From: JAGQIB01 sp041393395
Lineage (GTDB): Bacteria; ARS69
Assembly: GCA_041393395.1 (NCBI GenBank)
Contig: JAWKKG010000003.1
Location: 62,001-126,000 of the forward strand
Direction: 5' to 3'
Length of the DNA: 64,000 nt
The position numbers and the translations under genes were made by a program. Positions 33,049-41,750 of this stretch are shown here, one piece after another. The stretch's first letter is position 1, and every line of letters begins with the position of its first letter. The notes beneath the pieces are model-generated. The model was not told where the DNA came from and did no database searches. It saw only the letters and a program-made list of their open reading frames with translations.

Positions 33049-34860
33049 GTGCGGCGTTCGTGGGATGTTCTGGTCGTCGGTGCCGGTCACGCGGGAGTCG
33101 AGGCGGCACTCGCCACGTCGCGTCGCGGCTTGCGCACCGCCATGATCACGCTCGACCGGACCAGCGTCGGCCGCATGTCGTGCAATCCGGCCATCGGGGG
33201 GCTCGCCAAAGGACATCTCGTGCGCGAGATCGATGCGCTCGGCGGGCAGATGGGACGCGCGATCGACGAAGCCGGTGTGCAGTTCCGGATGCTGAACACG
33301 GGGAAGGGACCGGCGGTGTGGGGCCCGCGCGCGCAGGCCGACCGCGACCTCTACAATCGCGTGCTCGTGCGAACGGTGGCCGGGCAGCCGGAGCTCGAGG
33401 TCGTGGAGGCGGAGGCGGTCGAGGTGCGGGTGCGGTCCGGCGCGGTGAGTGGCGTCGGGTTCTCGGACGGGACCACCGCGGAAGCGCGCGCGGTGATCCT
33501 GGCGACCGGGACGTTCCTCGGCGGCGTGATGTTCACCGGAACGCAGACCACCGTGGGGGGGCGACGCGGCGAGCCGGCGGCGAACCGGCTCACGGGGAGC
33601 CTCGAGGCACTCGGCCTGCGAGTGGGCCGCCTCAAGACGGGAACGCCCCCCCGAATCCTCCGGCGCGACCTCGACCGGGGAGTCCTGGAGGTTCAGCCCG
33701 GGGATGAACATCCCCGCACCTTTTCGCACTTCCCGGTCGATCGTCCGGATCGTCCGGCCCTCGAGTGCTGGCTGACCCGGACGACCGCGGAGACCCACGC
33801 GATCGTCCGGAAACACCTCCACGAATCGCCGCTCTACTCGGGACGGATCCGAGGAGTCGGGCCGCGTTACTGTCCGTCGCTCGAGGACAAGGTGGTTCGC
33901 TTTCCGGACGTGGAGGGACACCACCTGTTCCTCGAGCCCGAGGGCTGGGATACGGACGAGGTCTACGTCTCGGGCCTCTCGATGTCGCTGCCCGCCGAGG
34001 CCCAGACCGAGATCCTGAGATCGATTCCGGGCATCCGTCCGGATGCGGTGCCCCACCGACTCGGGTACGCCGTGGAGTACGACTTCGTCGATCCCACCGA
34101 GCTTCGCCCCACGCTCGAAGCGCGATCGGTCGAGGGGCTCTATCTCGCCGGCCAGATCTGTGGCACCACCGGCTACGAGGAGGCGGCGGCGCAAGGTCTC
34201 GCGGCGGGGGTCAATGCGGCCCGCGCGCTCCAGGGCGAGGGGCCGTGGGTGCTCGGTCGAGACGAGGGATACCTCGGGGTGCTGATCGACGATCTCGTGA
34301 CCAAGGGCACCGACGAGCCCTACCGCATGTTCACGTCGCGGGCCGAGCACCGCCTTCACCTTCGGCAGGACAATGCGGATGAGCGACTGATCGGCCACGC
34401 CCGGGACCTCGGGCTCCTCTCCCCGGTGGACCTCGCGAGACTCGAGTCCCGGGTCGCGCAATCCGAGGCGCTCTGGAGTCACCTGGGGCGGCATCGGCGA
34501 GAGGGCACTTCCCTGCAGACGTGGCTCGCTCGACCGGACAGCCGGCTCTCCGACCTTCTCGGGGACCATTCGTTCCTGCGGGAGTTCGACGCCGAGCTTC
34601 GGGAGAAGGCGGAGATCCGCGCGAAGTACCGGGGTTATCTGGACCGCGAACGCCAGCGGATCGACCGAACCCGCGGCCTCGAGACCTTCATCATCCCCGA
34701 TGGGGTCGACTTTTCGACCATGATCGGGATCTCCTCGGAAGGGCGGGAGAAGCTCGCCCGGATTCGCCCCGGCACCGTCGGGCAGGCGTCGCGGATTGCC
34801 GGCGTGTCCCCGGCCGACGTCGGGGTCCTTCTCGTCGAGCTCCGCCGCCGTCACCCATGA
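33049..34860 (+). CDS. mnmG: tRNA uridine 5-carboxymethylaminomethyl synthesis enzyme MnmG
   Basis: 603 residues from the GTG at 33049, the first start before the FAD fold. MnmG is the FAD- and NADH-binding partner of MnmE. The N-terminus has the dinucleotide fold WDVLVVGAGHAGVEAALA and the signature RMSCNPAIGGLAKGHLVREIDALGG; GPRAQADRDLYN and GEPAANRLTGSLEALG follow. A second signature is QICGTTGYEEAAAQGLAAGVNAA, and the C-terminal helical domain contains the MnmE-binding end. Its stop overlaps rsmG (ATGA). Confidence 0.97.
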   Translation: MRRSWDVLVVGAGHAGVEAALATSRRGLRTAMITLDRTSVGRMSCNPAIGGLAKGHLVREIDALGGQMGRAIDEAGVQFRMLNTGKGPAVWGPRAQADRDLYNRVLVRTVAGQPELEVVEAEAVEVRVRSGAVSGVGFSDGTTAEARAVILATGTFLGGVMFTGTQTTVGGRRGEPAANRLTGSLEALGLRVGRLKTGTPPRILRRDLDRGVLEVQPGDEHPRTFSHFPVDRPDRPALECWLTRTTAETHAIVRKHLHESPLYSGRIRGVGPRYCPSLEDKVVRFPDVEGHHLFLEPEGWDTDEVYVSGLSMSLPAEAQTEILRSIPGIRPDAVPHRLGYAVEYDFVDPTELRPTLEARSVEGLYLAGQICGTTGYEEAAAQGLAAGVNAARALQGEGPWVLGRDEGYLGVLIDDLVTKGTDEPYRMFTSRAEHRLHLRQDNADERLIGHARDLGLLSPVDLARLESRVAQSEALWSHLGRHRREGTSLQTWLARPDSRLSDLLGDHSFLREFDAELREKAEIRAKYRGYLDRERQRIDRTRGLETFIIPDGVDFSTMIGISSEGREKLARIRPGTVGQASRIAGVSPADVGVLLVELRRRHP

Positions 34861-35441
34861 GCGAGTCGATCCTGGGCATCCTCGGCCCCACGGTCGAGGC
34901 CCTCGGGGGCGCGCCCTCGGGTTGGGCGGAGGGACTGGACCGCTATGCCGCCCTGGTTCGGGAGCGGAACCAGGCCGTGAACCTCGTCTCTCGAAGGTCG
35001 GCCGACCGGTTCGTCGAGGGTCAGCTCCTGCCGAGCCTCGCGGTTCTCCGACTCATTCACCCCGGGGCGACGGTCCGGGTACTGGATGTGGGTACTGGTG
35101 GCGGTCTCCCGGGAATCCCCCTCAAGATCTTGCGGCCGGACGTCCGGGTCGATCTCGTGGATGCGACGCGGAAGAAGGTCGAGTTCGTCCAGGAGGCCAT
35201 CGAGACCCTCGGCCTGGACGGGGCCGTGGCCCACTGGGGCCGCATCGAGGATCCTCCCCCCGCCCTTCGCGAGCGAGCCCCCTTTGACCTCTGGGTCTCT
35301 CGCGCGGTCGGAGACGACGCACGCCTGGACCGGGCACGACGCGATTGGTGTCCGGGCGCCGAGGTCTGGGTGTTCTGCTCCCCCGGGGTCGGGGAATTCG
35401 ACTTTGGCACGCCGCCGGTCACCGCACTCCGGAAGCTCTAG
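34857..35441 (+). CDS. rsmG: 16S rRNA (guanine(527)-N7)-methyltransferase RsmG
   Basis: 194 residues, slightly shorter than the usual 200-210. RsmG methylates G527 of 16S rRNA using S-adenosylmethionine. YAALVRERNQAVNLVSRRSADRFVEGQLL is the N-terminal family signature (in E. coli, NLTSVRDPNEM). The SAM motif is VLDVGTGGGLPGIPLKIL, followed by LVDATRKKVEFVQEAI. The start ATG overlaps the mnmG stop. It is followed immediately by the parS array. Confidence 0.94.
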   Translation: MSESILGILGPTVEALGGAPSGWAEGLDRYAALVRERNQAVNLVSRRSADRFVEGQLLPSLAVLRLIHPGATVRVLDVGTGGGLPGIPLKILRPDVRVDLVDATRKKVEFVQEAIETLGLDGAVAHWGRIEDPPPALRERAPFDLWVSRAVGDDARLDRARRDWCPGAEVWVFCSPGVGEFDFGTPPVTALRKL

Positions 35442-35493
35442 GGAGGTCTCGGCAGGGGGCGCCGCGCCCGGGTGTGGTCGGCATCCCTTCGGG

Positions 35494-35881
35494 TGTTTCA
35501 CGTGAAACAGGGTCACCTTCCCTTTCATGTGTTTCACGTGAAACAGGCCACCACCCCGTCCCAGTGTTTCACGTGAAACAGGTCACGACCCCATCCCGGT
35601 GTTTCACGTGAAACAGGTCATCGCCCCTTCCTGGTGTTTCACGTGAAACAGGTCGCCACCCCGTCCCGGTGTTTCACGTGAAACAGGGCCACCTTCCCTT
35701 TCAGGTGTTTCACGTGAAACAGGTCGCCTCCCCTCCCGGTGTTTCACGTGAAACAGCTCATCGCCCCATCCCGGTGTTTCACGTGAAACAAGTCCCGCGA
35801 TCGACCGGATCATGAGCCGCCCCCTCGTCGACCATCCCGCGTCGCCTCCGCCCTCCGGAAACACGTGTTTCACGTGAAACA
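35494..35881. repeat. parS: ten perfect parS sites, nine in a 35-bp-phased tandem array
   Basis: The 16-bp palindrome TGTTTCACGTGAAACA, the consensus bacterial ParB binding site, occurs without mismatch starting at 35494, 35530, 35565, 35600, 35635, 35670, 35706, 35740, 35775 and 35866. The first nine are 34-36 bases apart; the tenth is 91 bases further on. Spacers resemble each other (approximately GGTCrycnCCCCnTCCCGG), so the array looks like a tandem duplication whose 19-base spacers have drifted while the sites stayed exact. ParB encoded 1.2 kb downstream would load here as a clamp and spread, and ParA would move the complex to partition the new origin. Most chromosomes spread a few parS sites over tens of kilobases. 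Confidence 0.97.
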
Positions 35882-36074
35882 CCCTCTCCGCGCCAGCCGC
35901 GGTCTCTCGGGCCGCGCGCCCCGCGCAGTCTCCCCCGCGTTCCCGTCGGCCCGCTTCATCAGGCTCTCGCACGTCCTCCGCCCCTCGAGCCCTCGCGGCA
36001 CCGTCCATGATCCGCAACGGAACGGACCCGAGCACCGCCCGCCAGGCGGACGCCCCGACCGGCGGCTGGCGACG

Positions 36075-36105
36075 ATATCCACAATTCCACAAACACTTAT
36101 CCACC
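36075..36105 (+). promoter_or_regulatory. DnaA-box-like pair upstream of parA
   Basis: ATATCCACA (36075-36083) and TTATCCACC (36097-36105) each differ by one base from TTATCCACA, with ATTCCACAA between them. They lie about 130 bp before parA, in an AT-richer patch, and might link parAB expression or origin activity to DnaA. Prediction only. Confidence 0.45.
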
Positions 36106-36235
36106 ACCCGCCCCCCGGTGCGGATTCAGGACTGCGGGGGCTCCCAAGTTCACGAAGTTGCGGTATGTTCCTCGCGTCCATCGTTCGCCAGCCGCGGAGT
36201 TCGAACGGACGGGAAGCAGAAGACGAGGAAGTGAG

Positions 36236-37078
36236 ATGAGCTCAGCGGGAATCCCCACCGGAGACACGAGATCCGGTCGCGTCATTGCAATCACGAACCA
36301 GAAGGGCGGCGTCGGCAAGACGACGACAGCCGTCAATCTCGCGGCGAGTCTCGCGGCGTCGGAACGTCGCGTGCTTCTGGTCGACATGGATCCACAGGCG
36401 AATGCGTGCAGCGGACTCGGCCTCTTCGACCGCGCCGACGTGTCCGGCGTGTATGAAGTGCTGATCGAGCAGAAGTCGCTCCGTGACGTCGTGCGCCCGA
36501 CAGACATTCCGTTCCTCGACATCGCGCCGTCCAACACCGCGCTCACCGGCGCCGAGGTCGAGCTCGTCGGAGTCATGGCGCGCGAGCAGCGCCTGCGCAA
36601 CGCGCTGCTCGAAGCGCGCGAGGACTATGACTACATCTTCATCGACTGTCCGCCGTCGCTCGGGCTTCTCACGCTCAATGCACTTACCGCCGCGGACTCC
36701 GTGCTCATTCCGATCCAGTGCGAGTACTACGCGCTCGAGGGCCTGAGCCAGCTGCTCAACACGGTCCGCCTCGTGCAGCGCAATCTGAATCCGGAGCTCG
36801 AGATCGAGGGCGTGCTGCTCACGATGTTCGACCGCCGCCTGAACCTGTCGCAACAAGTGGCCGACGAGGCCCGTAGTTATTTCGGATCGAAGGTCTATGA
36901 AACCGTCGTCCCCCGGAACGTGCGGCTCGGCGAGGCGCCGAGCCACGGCAAGCCCGTCATCCTTTATGACATTCTTTCACCGGGCGCCGTAAGTTATCTC
37001 AATCTCGCGAGCGAGATCCTCGGGAAGGAGACTCCCGTCGGTCGCACCGCGAACCGCAGCGTGGCGAGTCAGGGGTAA
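36236..37078 (+). CDS. parA: chromosome partitioning ATPase ParA (Soj)
   Basis: 280 residues from the ATG at 36236, with GAGGAA upstream; the frame from 36158 adds nothing conserved. The deviant Walker A is TNQKGGVGKTTTAVNLAASL, with the signature Lys early in the motif. LLVDMDPQANACSGLG is the A' motif, and DYIFIDCPPSLGLLTLNAL is Walker B. There is no N-terminal helix-turn-helix, so it is the chromosomal type that binds DNA non-specifically and follows ParB-parS. It is separated from parB by 14 bases. Confidence 0.97.
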   Translation: MSSAGIPTGDTRSGRVIAITNQKGGVGKTTTAVNLAASLAASERRVLLVDMDPQANACSGLGLFDRADVSGVYEVLIEQKSLRDVVRPTDIPFLDIAPSNTALTGAEVELVGVMAREQRLRNALLEAREDYDYIFIDCPPSLGLLTLNALTAADSVLIPIQCEYYALEGLSQLLNTVRLVQRNLNPELEIEGVLLTMFDRRLNLSQQVADEARSYFGSKVYETVVPRNVRLGEAPSHGKPVILYDILSPGAVSYLNLASEILGKETPVGRTANRSVASQG

Positions 37079-37092
37079 GCATGGAGGCACCG

Positions 37093-38013
37093 ATGAACAA
37101 GCGTGGTCTCGGTCGTGGGCTCGGAGCGCTGATTCCGGACGCGTCGACGTACTCGCCGCAGGTCGGCGAGATGATCCTCTCCCTCGAGATCGACACCATC
37201 GAGCCGAACCCCCACCAGCCCCGCCGCGACTTCCGCGACGAGGACCTGGCCGCCCTCGCGACGTCCATCCGCGAGGAGGGCGTTCTGCAGCCGATCCTCG
37301 TGCGCCAGCCGTCGCCGGGGCGGTACCAGATCGTCGCCGGGGAACGTCGCTGGCGCGCGGCGAAGCTCGCGGGCTTCGATCAGATCCCGGCCATCGTCCG
37401 CGACACGCGGGAGGAGCAACTGCTCCCGCTGGCGCTCGTGGAGAACCTGGTACGCGCGGATCTCAACCCCGTGGAAGAGGCGCTCGCGTACCGCGACCTG
37501 GCGGAAGAAGCGGGGTGGAGCCACTCGGAGATCGCGGACCGCGTCGGCCGCAGCCGCTCGCACGTGGCGAACGCGATCCGCCTGTTGCAATTGCCGCCCG
37601 AGATCCTCGCCGACGTTTCCCACGGCCGCCTCACCGCCGGCCACGCCCGCTCCATCCTCGCCTGCGACGGAGACCGCGAGGCGATGCTCCGTCTGCGCGA
37701 CGCCATCCTCGCCGGCGAGCTCTCGGTCCGCGAGGCCGAGGACCGCGCCGCGGCCGAGCAGCACGCGCAGGGAAACGGCGCGGCGACCACGTCCTCGCCG
37801 GGCCGCCCGCGCAAGAAGTCCCGTGCGCGGGAGCAGTCGCCCGAGGCGCGCGAGCTGGAAGAGAAGCTGACTCGGATGTTCGGCACTCCCGCCCAGCTCC
37901 ACGAGCGAAGCGGTCGGGGTCGGGTTTCGTTCGAGTTCTATTCCTACGACGACCTCCAGCGGCTCACCGACCTTCTGTTCCTGGCCGGAAACCGCGGCGG
38001 ATTCGGAATCTGA
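37093..38013 (+). CDS. parB: chromosome partitioning protein ParB (Spo0J)
   Basis: 306 residues from the ATG at 37093, which has GGAGG five bases upstream and gives the standard start MNKRGLGRGLGALIPD; an ATG 12 bases earlier is possible. The N-terminal CTP-binding domain shows IEPNPHQPRRDF and the motif GERRWRAAKLAG. The helix-turn-helix that reads parS is WSHSEIADRVGRSRSHVANAIRLLQLP. The C-terminus ends with a dimerisation domain (DLQRLTDLLFLAG). Its target sites are the array at 35494-35881. Confidence 0.97.
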   Translation: MNKRGLGRGLGALIPDASTYSPQVGEMILSLEIDTIEPNPHQPRRDFRDEDLAALATSIREEGVLQPILVRQPSPGRYQIVAGERRWRAAKLAGFDQIPAIVRDTREEQLLPLALVENLVRADLNPVEEALAYRDLAEEAGWSHSEIADRVGRSRSHVANAIRLLQLPPEILADVSHGRLTAGHARSILACDGDREAMLRLRDAILAGELSVREAEDRAAAEQHAQGNGAATTSSPGRPRKKSRAREQSPEARELEEKLTRMFGTPAQLHERSGRGRVSFEFYSYDDLQRLTDLLFLAGNRGGFGI

Positions 38014-38210
38014 CCCTCGGGATCGCGGTCGTCGGAGGAAATCGGGCCCCGGGCGGAACCGCCGGGCGGCAAACCGGCAACCTTTGACCGATCCTGACCG
38101 CCGTTGGGCTCAAGTCGACGTTTTCTGGCGCCGATCCGGGAGACGAGGTCCGAGCTCCACGTCCGCGACGTCTCCTCCGGGGGGCGCAGCGCCGTGCAGC
38201 CGTGCCCGTC

Positions 38211-38239
38211 TTGACACCCCCTGGGTCCGGTGTAACCAT
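38211..38239 (+). promoter_or_regulatory. probable promoter of the M23 peptidase-bactofilin pair
   Basis: TTGACA (38211-38216) and AACCAT (38234-38239) are 17 bases apart, with TG two bases before the -10 (extended type). The peptidase ATG is about 40 bp downstream. Confidence 0.5.
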
Positions 38240-38279
38240 GGCCCGGCTTTTTTGGGCTCGCTTCCCGAGGAGAGCACCG

Positions 38280-39029
38280 ATGTTCGACGGAGCCCGCAAG
38301 GTTTCCGTGATCGTCGCTCCTCACGGAAGCACGCGAAGCTGGACCCGCGTGCTCCCCGTCCCGGCGCTGATCGGCTTGGTCGTCGGCGTCGCGACACTCC
38401 TGATCCTGCTCCTCGTTCTCTCGCTCCAGGTCGCGGACCTTTCGGCTCGCGCCCGCGAGGTCCGGGTACTCCGGACCGAGAACGAGGATCTCCGACGACA
38501 GGTCGGACGGGTGGAGGAGTTGCAGACGGAGCTCTCGCGTCTCCGCGAGTTCGAAACCCGGATCCGACGATGGGCCGGGATCTCGAGCGTGGATACGCCG
38601 ATGATGCTCGGGGATGCGGGCGAGCTCGATTGGGCGCAGGATGACGCGCGACTCGCGGAGATTCCTTCGCTGACGCCGATCGAAGGGTGGGTTTCCCGCC
38701 CGTTCGACTCGACGCCGGAAGGACACGTGGGGCTGGACCTCGTGCAGGAGACCGGAACTCCCGTTCGTGCGGCCGCACTGGGACTGGTGCGGTTCGCGGG
38801 CTGGGACGAGACGTACGGAAACCTCGTGATCCTGGATCACGGCAACGGCTTCACGACTCTCTACGGGCACAACGATTCGCTGAACGTGGCAGACGGCGAT
38901 CTCGTGGCTCGCGGGGACACCGTGGCGCAGTTGGGAAACACGGGAAGGTCCAGCGCTCCGCATCTGCACTTCGAGGTTCGCCTCGAGGAGCAGCCGCTGG
39001 ATCCGGCTTACTTGCTCTCGAAATCATGA
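38280..39029 (+). CDS. membrane-anchored M23 (LytM-type) peptidoglycan endopeptidase
   Basis: 249 residues from the ATG at 38280 (GAGGAGA upstream). One membrane helix (ALIGLVVGVATLLILLLVLSL, about residues 25-45) leads to a periplasmic coiled coil (RTENEDLRRQVGRVEELQTEL) and then the LytM domain. Zinc ligands are in GHVGLD and HLHFEVR, and the family motif YGHND is present, so the enzyme should be active rather than a degenerate activator. It is directly upstream of bactofilin (seven bases apart). The pairing is seen in many bacteria, where bactofilin scaffolds the peptidase to shape cells locally. Confidence 0.92.
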   Translation: MFDGARKVSVIVAPHGSTRSWTRVLPVPALIGLVVGVATLLILLLVLSLQVADLSARAREVRVLRTENEDLRRQVGRVEELQTELSRLREFETRIRRWAGISSVDTPMMLGDAGELDWAQDDARLAEIPSLTPIEGWVSRPFDSTPEGHVGLDLVQETGTPVRAAALGLVRFAGWDETYGNLVILDHGNGFTTLYGHNDSLNVADGDLVARGDTVAQLGNTGRSSAPHLHFEVRLEEQPLDPAYLLSKS

Positions 39030-39036
39030 GGACGAC

Positions 39037-39474
39037 ATGTTCAACAAGCGAAACCCGGACACGGATCAGAATCCCCAGCAGCCCGTGAGCGAGACCCCGA
39101 GCACCAGCTCGAGCTACACGCCGGTCTCCACGCCCACCGCGTCGACGTCGGCCGGCGGCAGCGCCGCGACCGTGCTCGCGGAAGGTTGCACGTTCGAAGG
39201 CACCGCGAACGTCGACGGGACGTTCCGGATCGAAGGAAAGGTCAACGGCGAGATCCAGGCGTCGGACGGACTCGTCGTGGCGAAGTCGGGTGAAGTCGAG
39301 GCGCAGGCCAAGGTCCGGCGCGCGATCGTGAACGGCCGCTTCCAGGGCAAGATCCACGCGACGGACAAGGTCGAGCTGCAGTCCGGCGGACGGGTGGACG
39401 CCGAGATCCGCGCGAAGAACATGGTCATGGAAGACGGCGTCCGCTTCGAGGGCCACTGCCAGATCGGCTCCTAG
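39037..39474 (+). CDS. bactofilin (polymer-forming cytoskeletal protein)
   Basis: 145 residues. A disordered Ser/Thr/Pro N-terminus (about residues 1-42) leads to the bactofilin beta-helix (DUF583): CTFEGTANVDGTFRIEGKVNGEI, GLVVAKSGEVEAQAKV, AIVNGRFQGKI, KVELQSGGRVDAEI. Bactofilins self-assemble without nucleotide and recruit cell wall enzymes. Its neighbour upstream is the M23 endopeptidase. Confidence 0.93.
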   Translation: MFNKRNPDTDQNPQQPVSETPSTSSSYTPVSTPTASTSAGGSAATVLAEGCTFEGTANVDGTFRIEGKVNGEIQASDGLVVAKSGEVEAQAKVRRAIVNGRFQGKIHATDKVELQSGGRVDAEIRAKNMVMEDGVRFEGHCQIGS

Positions 39475-39791
39475 CGGGACGCTTCTCTGGGGCTCGACGG
39501 GGCCGGCGCCGCGCGCCGCCCCGCCGTCTCCCGAACGAACGGTCGGACGGCGGGTTTTCCGCAATCTCCCACGCGTTTTGTGGACAAGTGGAAAACCCGC
39601 GGGCAATGAACCTCCCGTCCGAAGCAATTGATTTTTGGTGAGTTGTGAGAATCGGCTCGTCGGTCGATTCGGCCCCTTATCCCCAAGTGGTTGGAAAAAG
39701 GAAAGTTGAAGAGGTTGGCATCCGGTCTGGCTTCCGGACAGCCCCTTTGGCCAGGAGACAACCCCGCGGGGAACCGCCCGAGGAGAAACGA
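39475..39791. other. bactofilin-dehydrogenase intergenic region
   Basis: 317 bp. A DnaA-box-like TGTGGACAA lies at 39579-39587 (one mismatch to TGTGGATAA), followed by GTGGAAAAC. The AT-richer part 39620-39710 presumably holds the promoter of the dehydrogenase. No gene is visible. Confidence 0.45.
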
Positions 39792-40976
39792 ATGAAGGAC
39801 CGCTACTCGATCGTCGTCCTCCCGGGCGACGGCATCGGCATCGAGGTCGTCGTGGAGGCCCTGAAGGTGCTGGAGGTCGTCCGCGAAGGCACGGGCGTGC
39901 AGTTCGACCTCGAGGAGATCGAGTGCGGGGGGCACTACTACTCCGAACACGGCGTGGAGTGGCCGGAGGGAAGCTTCGAGAAGTGCCGCCACGCCGACGC
40001 GATCCTGCTCGGCGCCGTCGGTCACGAAGTCGACGGGAAGCCGGTCTTCACCGAGCCCGGCAAGCCGTATCCCACTCCACAACTCGCGGGATACGCCCAG
40101 GTGATCGGGAATCGCAACCGTCTCGATCTCTACGCGAACGTCCGCCCCGTGAAGCTCTACCCGGGTGTGCAGCACAAGGTGCACGGTCGACTGGCGCAGG
40201 TCTGGGATCCCGACAAGGTCGACTACGTCGTCATCCGCGAGAACACGGAAGACGCGTACACCGGCGAGACGCGCGAGGTGGCGCCGATGGACGGTGGCCC
40301 CGGTCGCGAGACGCCGATCCGCATCACGGAGTCGCGCACCCGTCGCATCGTTCGATATGCATTCGAGCTCGCGCGCCGACGCGCGGCCGAGCGCGCGCGA
40401 TCCGGGCAGGAGCGCGAGCCGCGTGTCACCTGCGTGGAGAAGTCGAACATCATCGGGGCGCACCGCTATTTCCGCGACATCTTCCACGCCGTCGGCGAGG
40501 CGGAGTACCCGGACGTCGCCCGCGACACGGCGTACTTCGACGCGTTCTGCATGTGGCAGGTGCGCAACCCCGAGTGGTTCGACGTGGTCGTGGCGCCGAA
40601 TCTCGTGGGCGACGTGATCTCCGATCTCGGCAGTTCGACGCAGGGCGGCATGGGTGTGGCTGCCGGCGGAAACATCGGGGACAAGCACGGCATGTTCGAG
40701 CCGATCCACGGGAGCGCACCGAAGTATGCCGGCCAGAACAAGGCCAACCCCATCGCGACGATCCTCGCGCTCCGCATGCTGCTGGACTGGCTGGGCCGCA
40801 AGCACGAAGACGAACGTTTGGTCGGCGCGGCCACGGACATCGAGGAAGCGGTCGCCGCCGTGCTCAAGGAAGGTCGCTTCGTCACGTACGATCTCGCCGG
40901 CGACGGCAAGGGCGTCACGTGTGCGGAGTGCGGCGACGCCGTCGCGCGCGCAACGGAGCGTGTCGTCCGCGCGTAG
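39792..40976 (+). CDS. isocitrate/isopropylmalate dehydrogenase family protein
   Basis: 394 residues from the ATG at 39792 (GAGGAGA upstream). It belongs to the beta-decarboxylating dehydrogenases, which oxidise isocitrate, 3-isopropylmalate, tartrate or homoisocitrate. LPGDGIGIEVVVEAL begins the fold. LLGAVGHEV and YANVRPVKLYPGVQ lie in the substrate region, VIRENTEDAYTGE is the conserved active-site loop, and GSAPKYAGQNKANPIA carries the cofactor-binding end. VRPVKLYPGV with ENTED is closer to the bacterial LeuB/tartrate-dehydrogenase-like and monomer-type NAD-IDH group than to classical LeuB, so I do not assign one substrate. It is monocistronic. Confidence 0.88.
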   Translation: MKDRYSIVVLPGDGIGIEVVVEALKVLEVVREGTGVQFDLEEIECGGHYYSEHGVEWPEGSFEKCRHADAILLGAVGHEVDGKPVFTEPGKPYPTPQLAGYAQVIGNRNRLDLYANVRPVKLYPGVQHKVHGRLAQVWDPDKVDYVVIRENTEDAYTGETREVAPMDGGPGRETPIRITESRTRRIVRYAFELARRRAAERARSGQEREPRVTCVEKSNIIGAHRYFRDIFHAVGEAEYPDVARDTAYFDAFCMWQVRNPEWFDVVVAPNLVGDVISDLGSSTQGGMGVAAGGNIGDKHGMFEPIHGSAPKYAGQNKANPIATILALRMLLDWLGRKHEDERLVGAATDIEEAVAAVLKEGRFVTYDLAGDGKGVTCAECGDAVARATERVVRA

Positions 40977-41038
40977 TTCGCACGCCGATGCACGTGTAGG
41001 GATTTTCCGATCCGATCCGGAATCCCATGCGTCCGACG

Positions 41039-41067
41039 TTGCAACGAGTTACTGGATCGTCGATACT
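41039..41067 (+). promoter_or_regulatory. probable promoter of spoVG
   Basis: TTGCAA (41039-41044) and GATACT (41062-41067) are 17 bases apart, four of six matches each, about 50 bp before the gene. Confidence 0.5.
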
Positions 41068-41119
41068 GCGCCCCGGTCTCTGAGCTCGGTTGACGAGTTC
41101 GTTTTGCCCCGGGGAACTC

Positions 41120-41410
41120 ATGGAAATCACGGAAGTACGAGTGAACCTCCAGGACGAGGACGTGCTCAAGGCGTTCGTGTCCGTCACGTTCGATGACGAG
41201 TTCGTCATCCGTGGCCTGAAGGTCATCCAGGGTGCGGAGGGCCGCTTCGTCGCGATGCCCGCGCGCCGCAAGCGCGACGGCACGTTCCAGGACATCGCGC
41301 ACCCGATCAATCGTGGCGCGCGGGAGTACATCGAAAGCGTCATCCTCACGGAGTACGATCGCGCGGTCGCCGAGCGCGACGCCGAAATGGACGGCAACCG
41401 GCGCGACTGA
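41120..41410 (+). CDS. spoVG: SpoVG-family regulatory protein
   Basis: 96 residues from MEITEVRVNLQDEDVLKAFVSVTFDDEF. SpoVG is a small nucleic-acid-binding protein that modulates gene expression and cell division in many bacteria. FVIRGLKVIQGAEGRFVAMPARR and DIAHPINRGAREYIE match the family core, with the usual length of 84-100 residues. A promoter lies upstream and no gene follows closely, so it is a single-gene unit. Confidence 0.95.
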   Translation: MEITEVRVNLQDEDVLKAFVSVTFDDEFVIRGLKVIQGAEGRFVAMPARRKRDGTFQDIAHPINRGAREYIESVILTEYDRAVAERDAEMDGNRRD

Positions 41411-41750
41411 CGCCCGGGAGTGACCGGTCGGCCCCCGCCCGCCCGGCCGGCCCCCGCTCCGGCGTCGCCCCGCCCGCCGACGTCGCCCGCCCGTAACTCC
41501 GCGCTGGCCCGAGCCCTTCCACGCCCGCCCGGGGACCCCCGGAGGGCCCCTTCCGCGCTCCGGAAACGCACCCGTCGAGAACGCCGATCACGTTGACAGC
41601 CCGCGACTTGTGGTGCAAATTGTCGACTCCGCTTCCCGGATATTCCGGGAAGCCTGCCCTGCGCCCCCTGTGCCAGGCCCCTCGCCGCCAAGTAGAGCGG
41701 GCTTCCCTCGCAGCGGGCCGAACGGTCCGAACCGCGGAGACGCGCCGAGA
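41411..41750. other. spoVG-ompA intergenic region
   Basis: 340 bp. The first 170 bases are extreme low-complexity GC sequence. A promoter is at 41593-41621 and leaves a leader of about 120 nt. No gene is visible. Confidence 0.45.
41593..41621 (+). promoter_or_regulatory. probable promoter of the OmpA/TSP3 gene
   Basis: A perfect TTGACA (41593-41598) is followed after 17 bases by CAAATT (41616-41621), three of six matches. Confidence 0.5.

Larger units (their letters stand above)
35442..36235. other. rsmG-parA intergenic centromere region
   Basis: 794 bp. The first part holds the parS array (35494-35881) and the later part holds DnaA-box-like sites (36075-36105) and the parA promoter region. 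Frames that run through it on the minus strand are translations of the parS sequence itself (FHVKH and VSRET repeats), not genes. Confidence 0.85.

Noticed and set aside
35494..35881. Regular repeat-spacer pattern suggesting a CRISPR array
   Set aside because: The repeat is a 16-bp perfect palindrome identical to parS, the spacers resemble each other, and parAB are adjacent.
35604..36107. 167-codon minus-strand frame with repeated FHVKH and VSRET peptides
   Set aside because: It is simply the translation of the parS array; the repeats follow the 16-mers, with no ribosome site.
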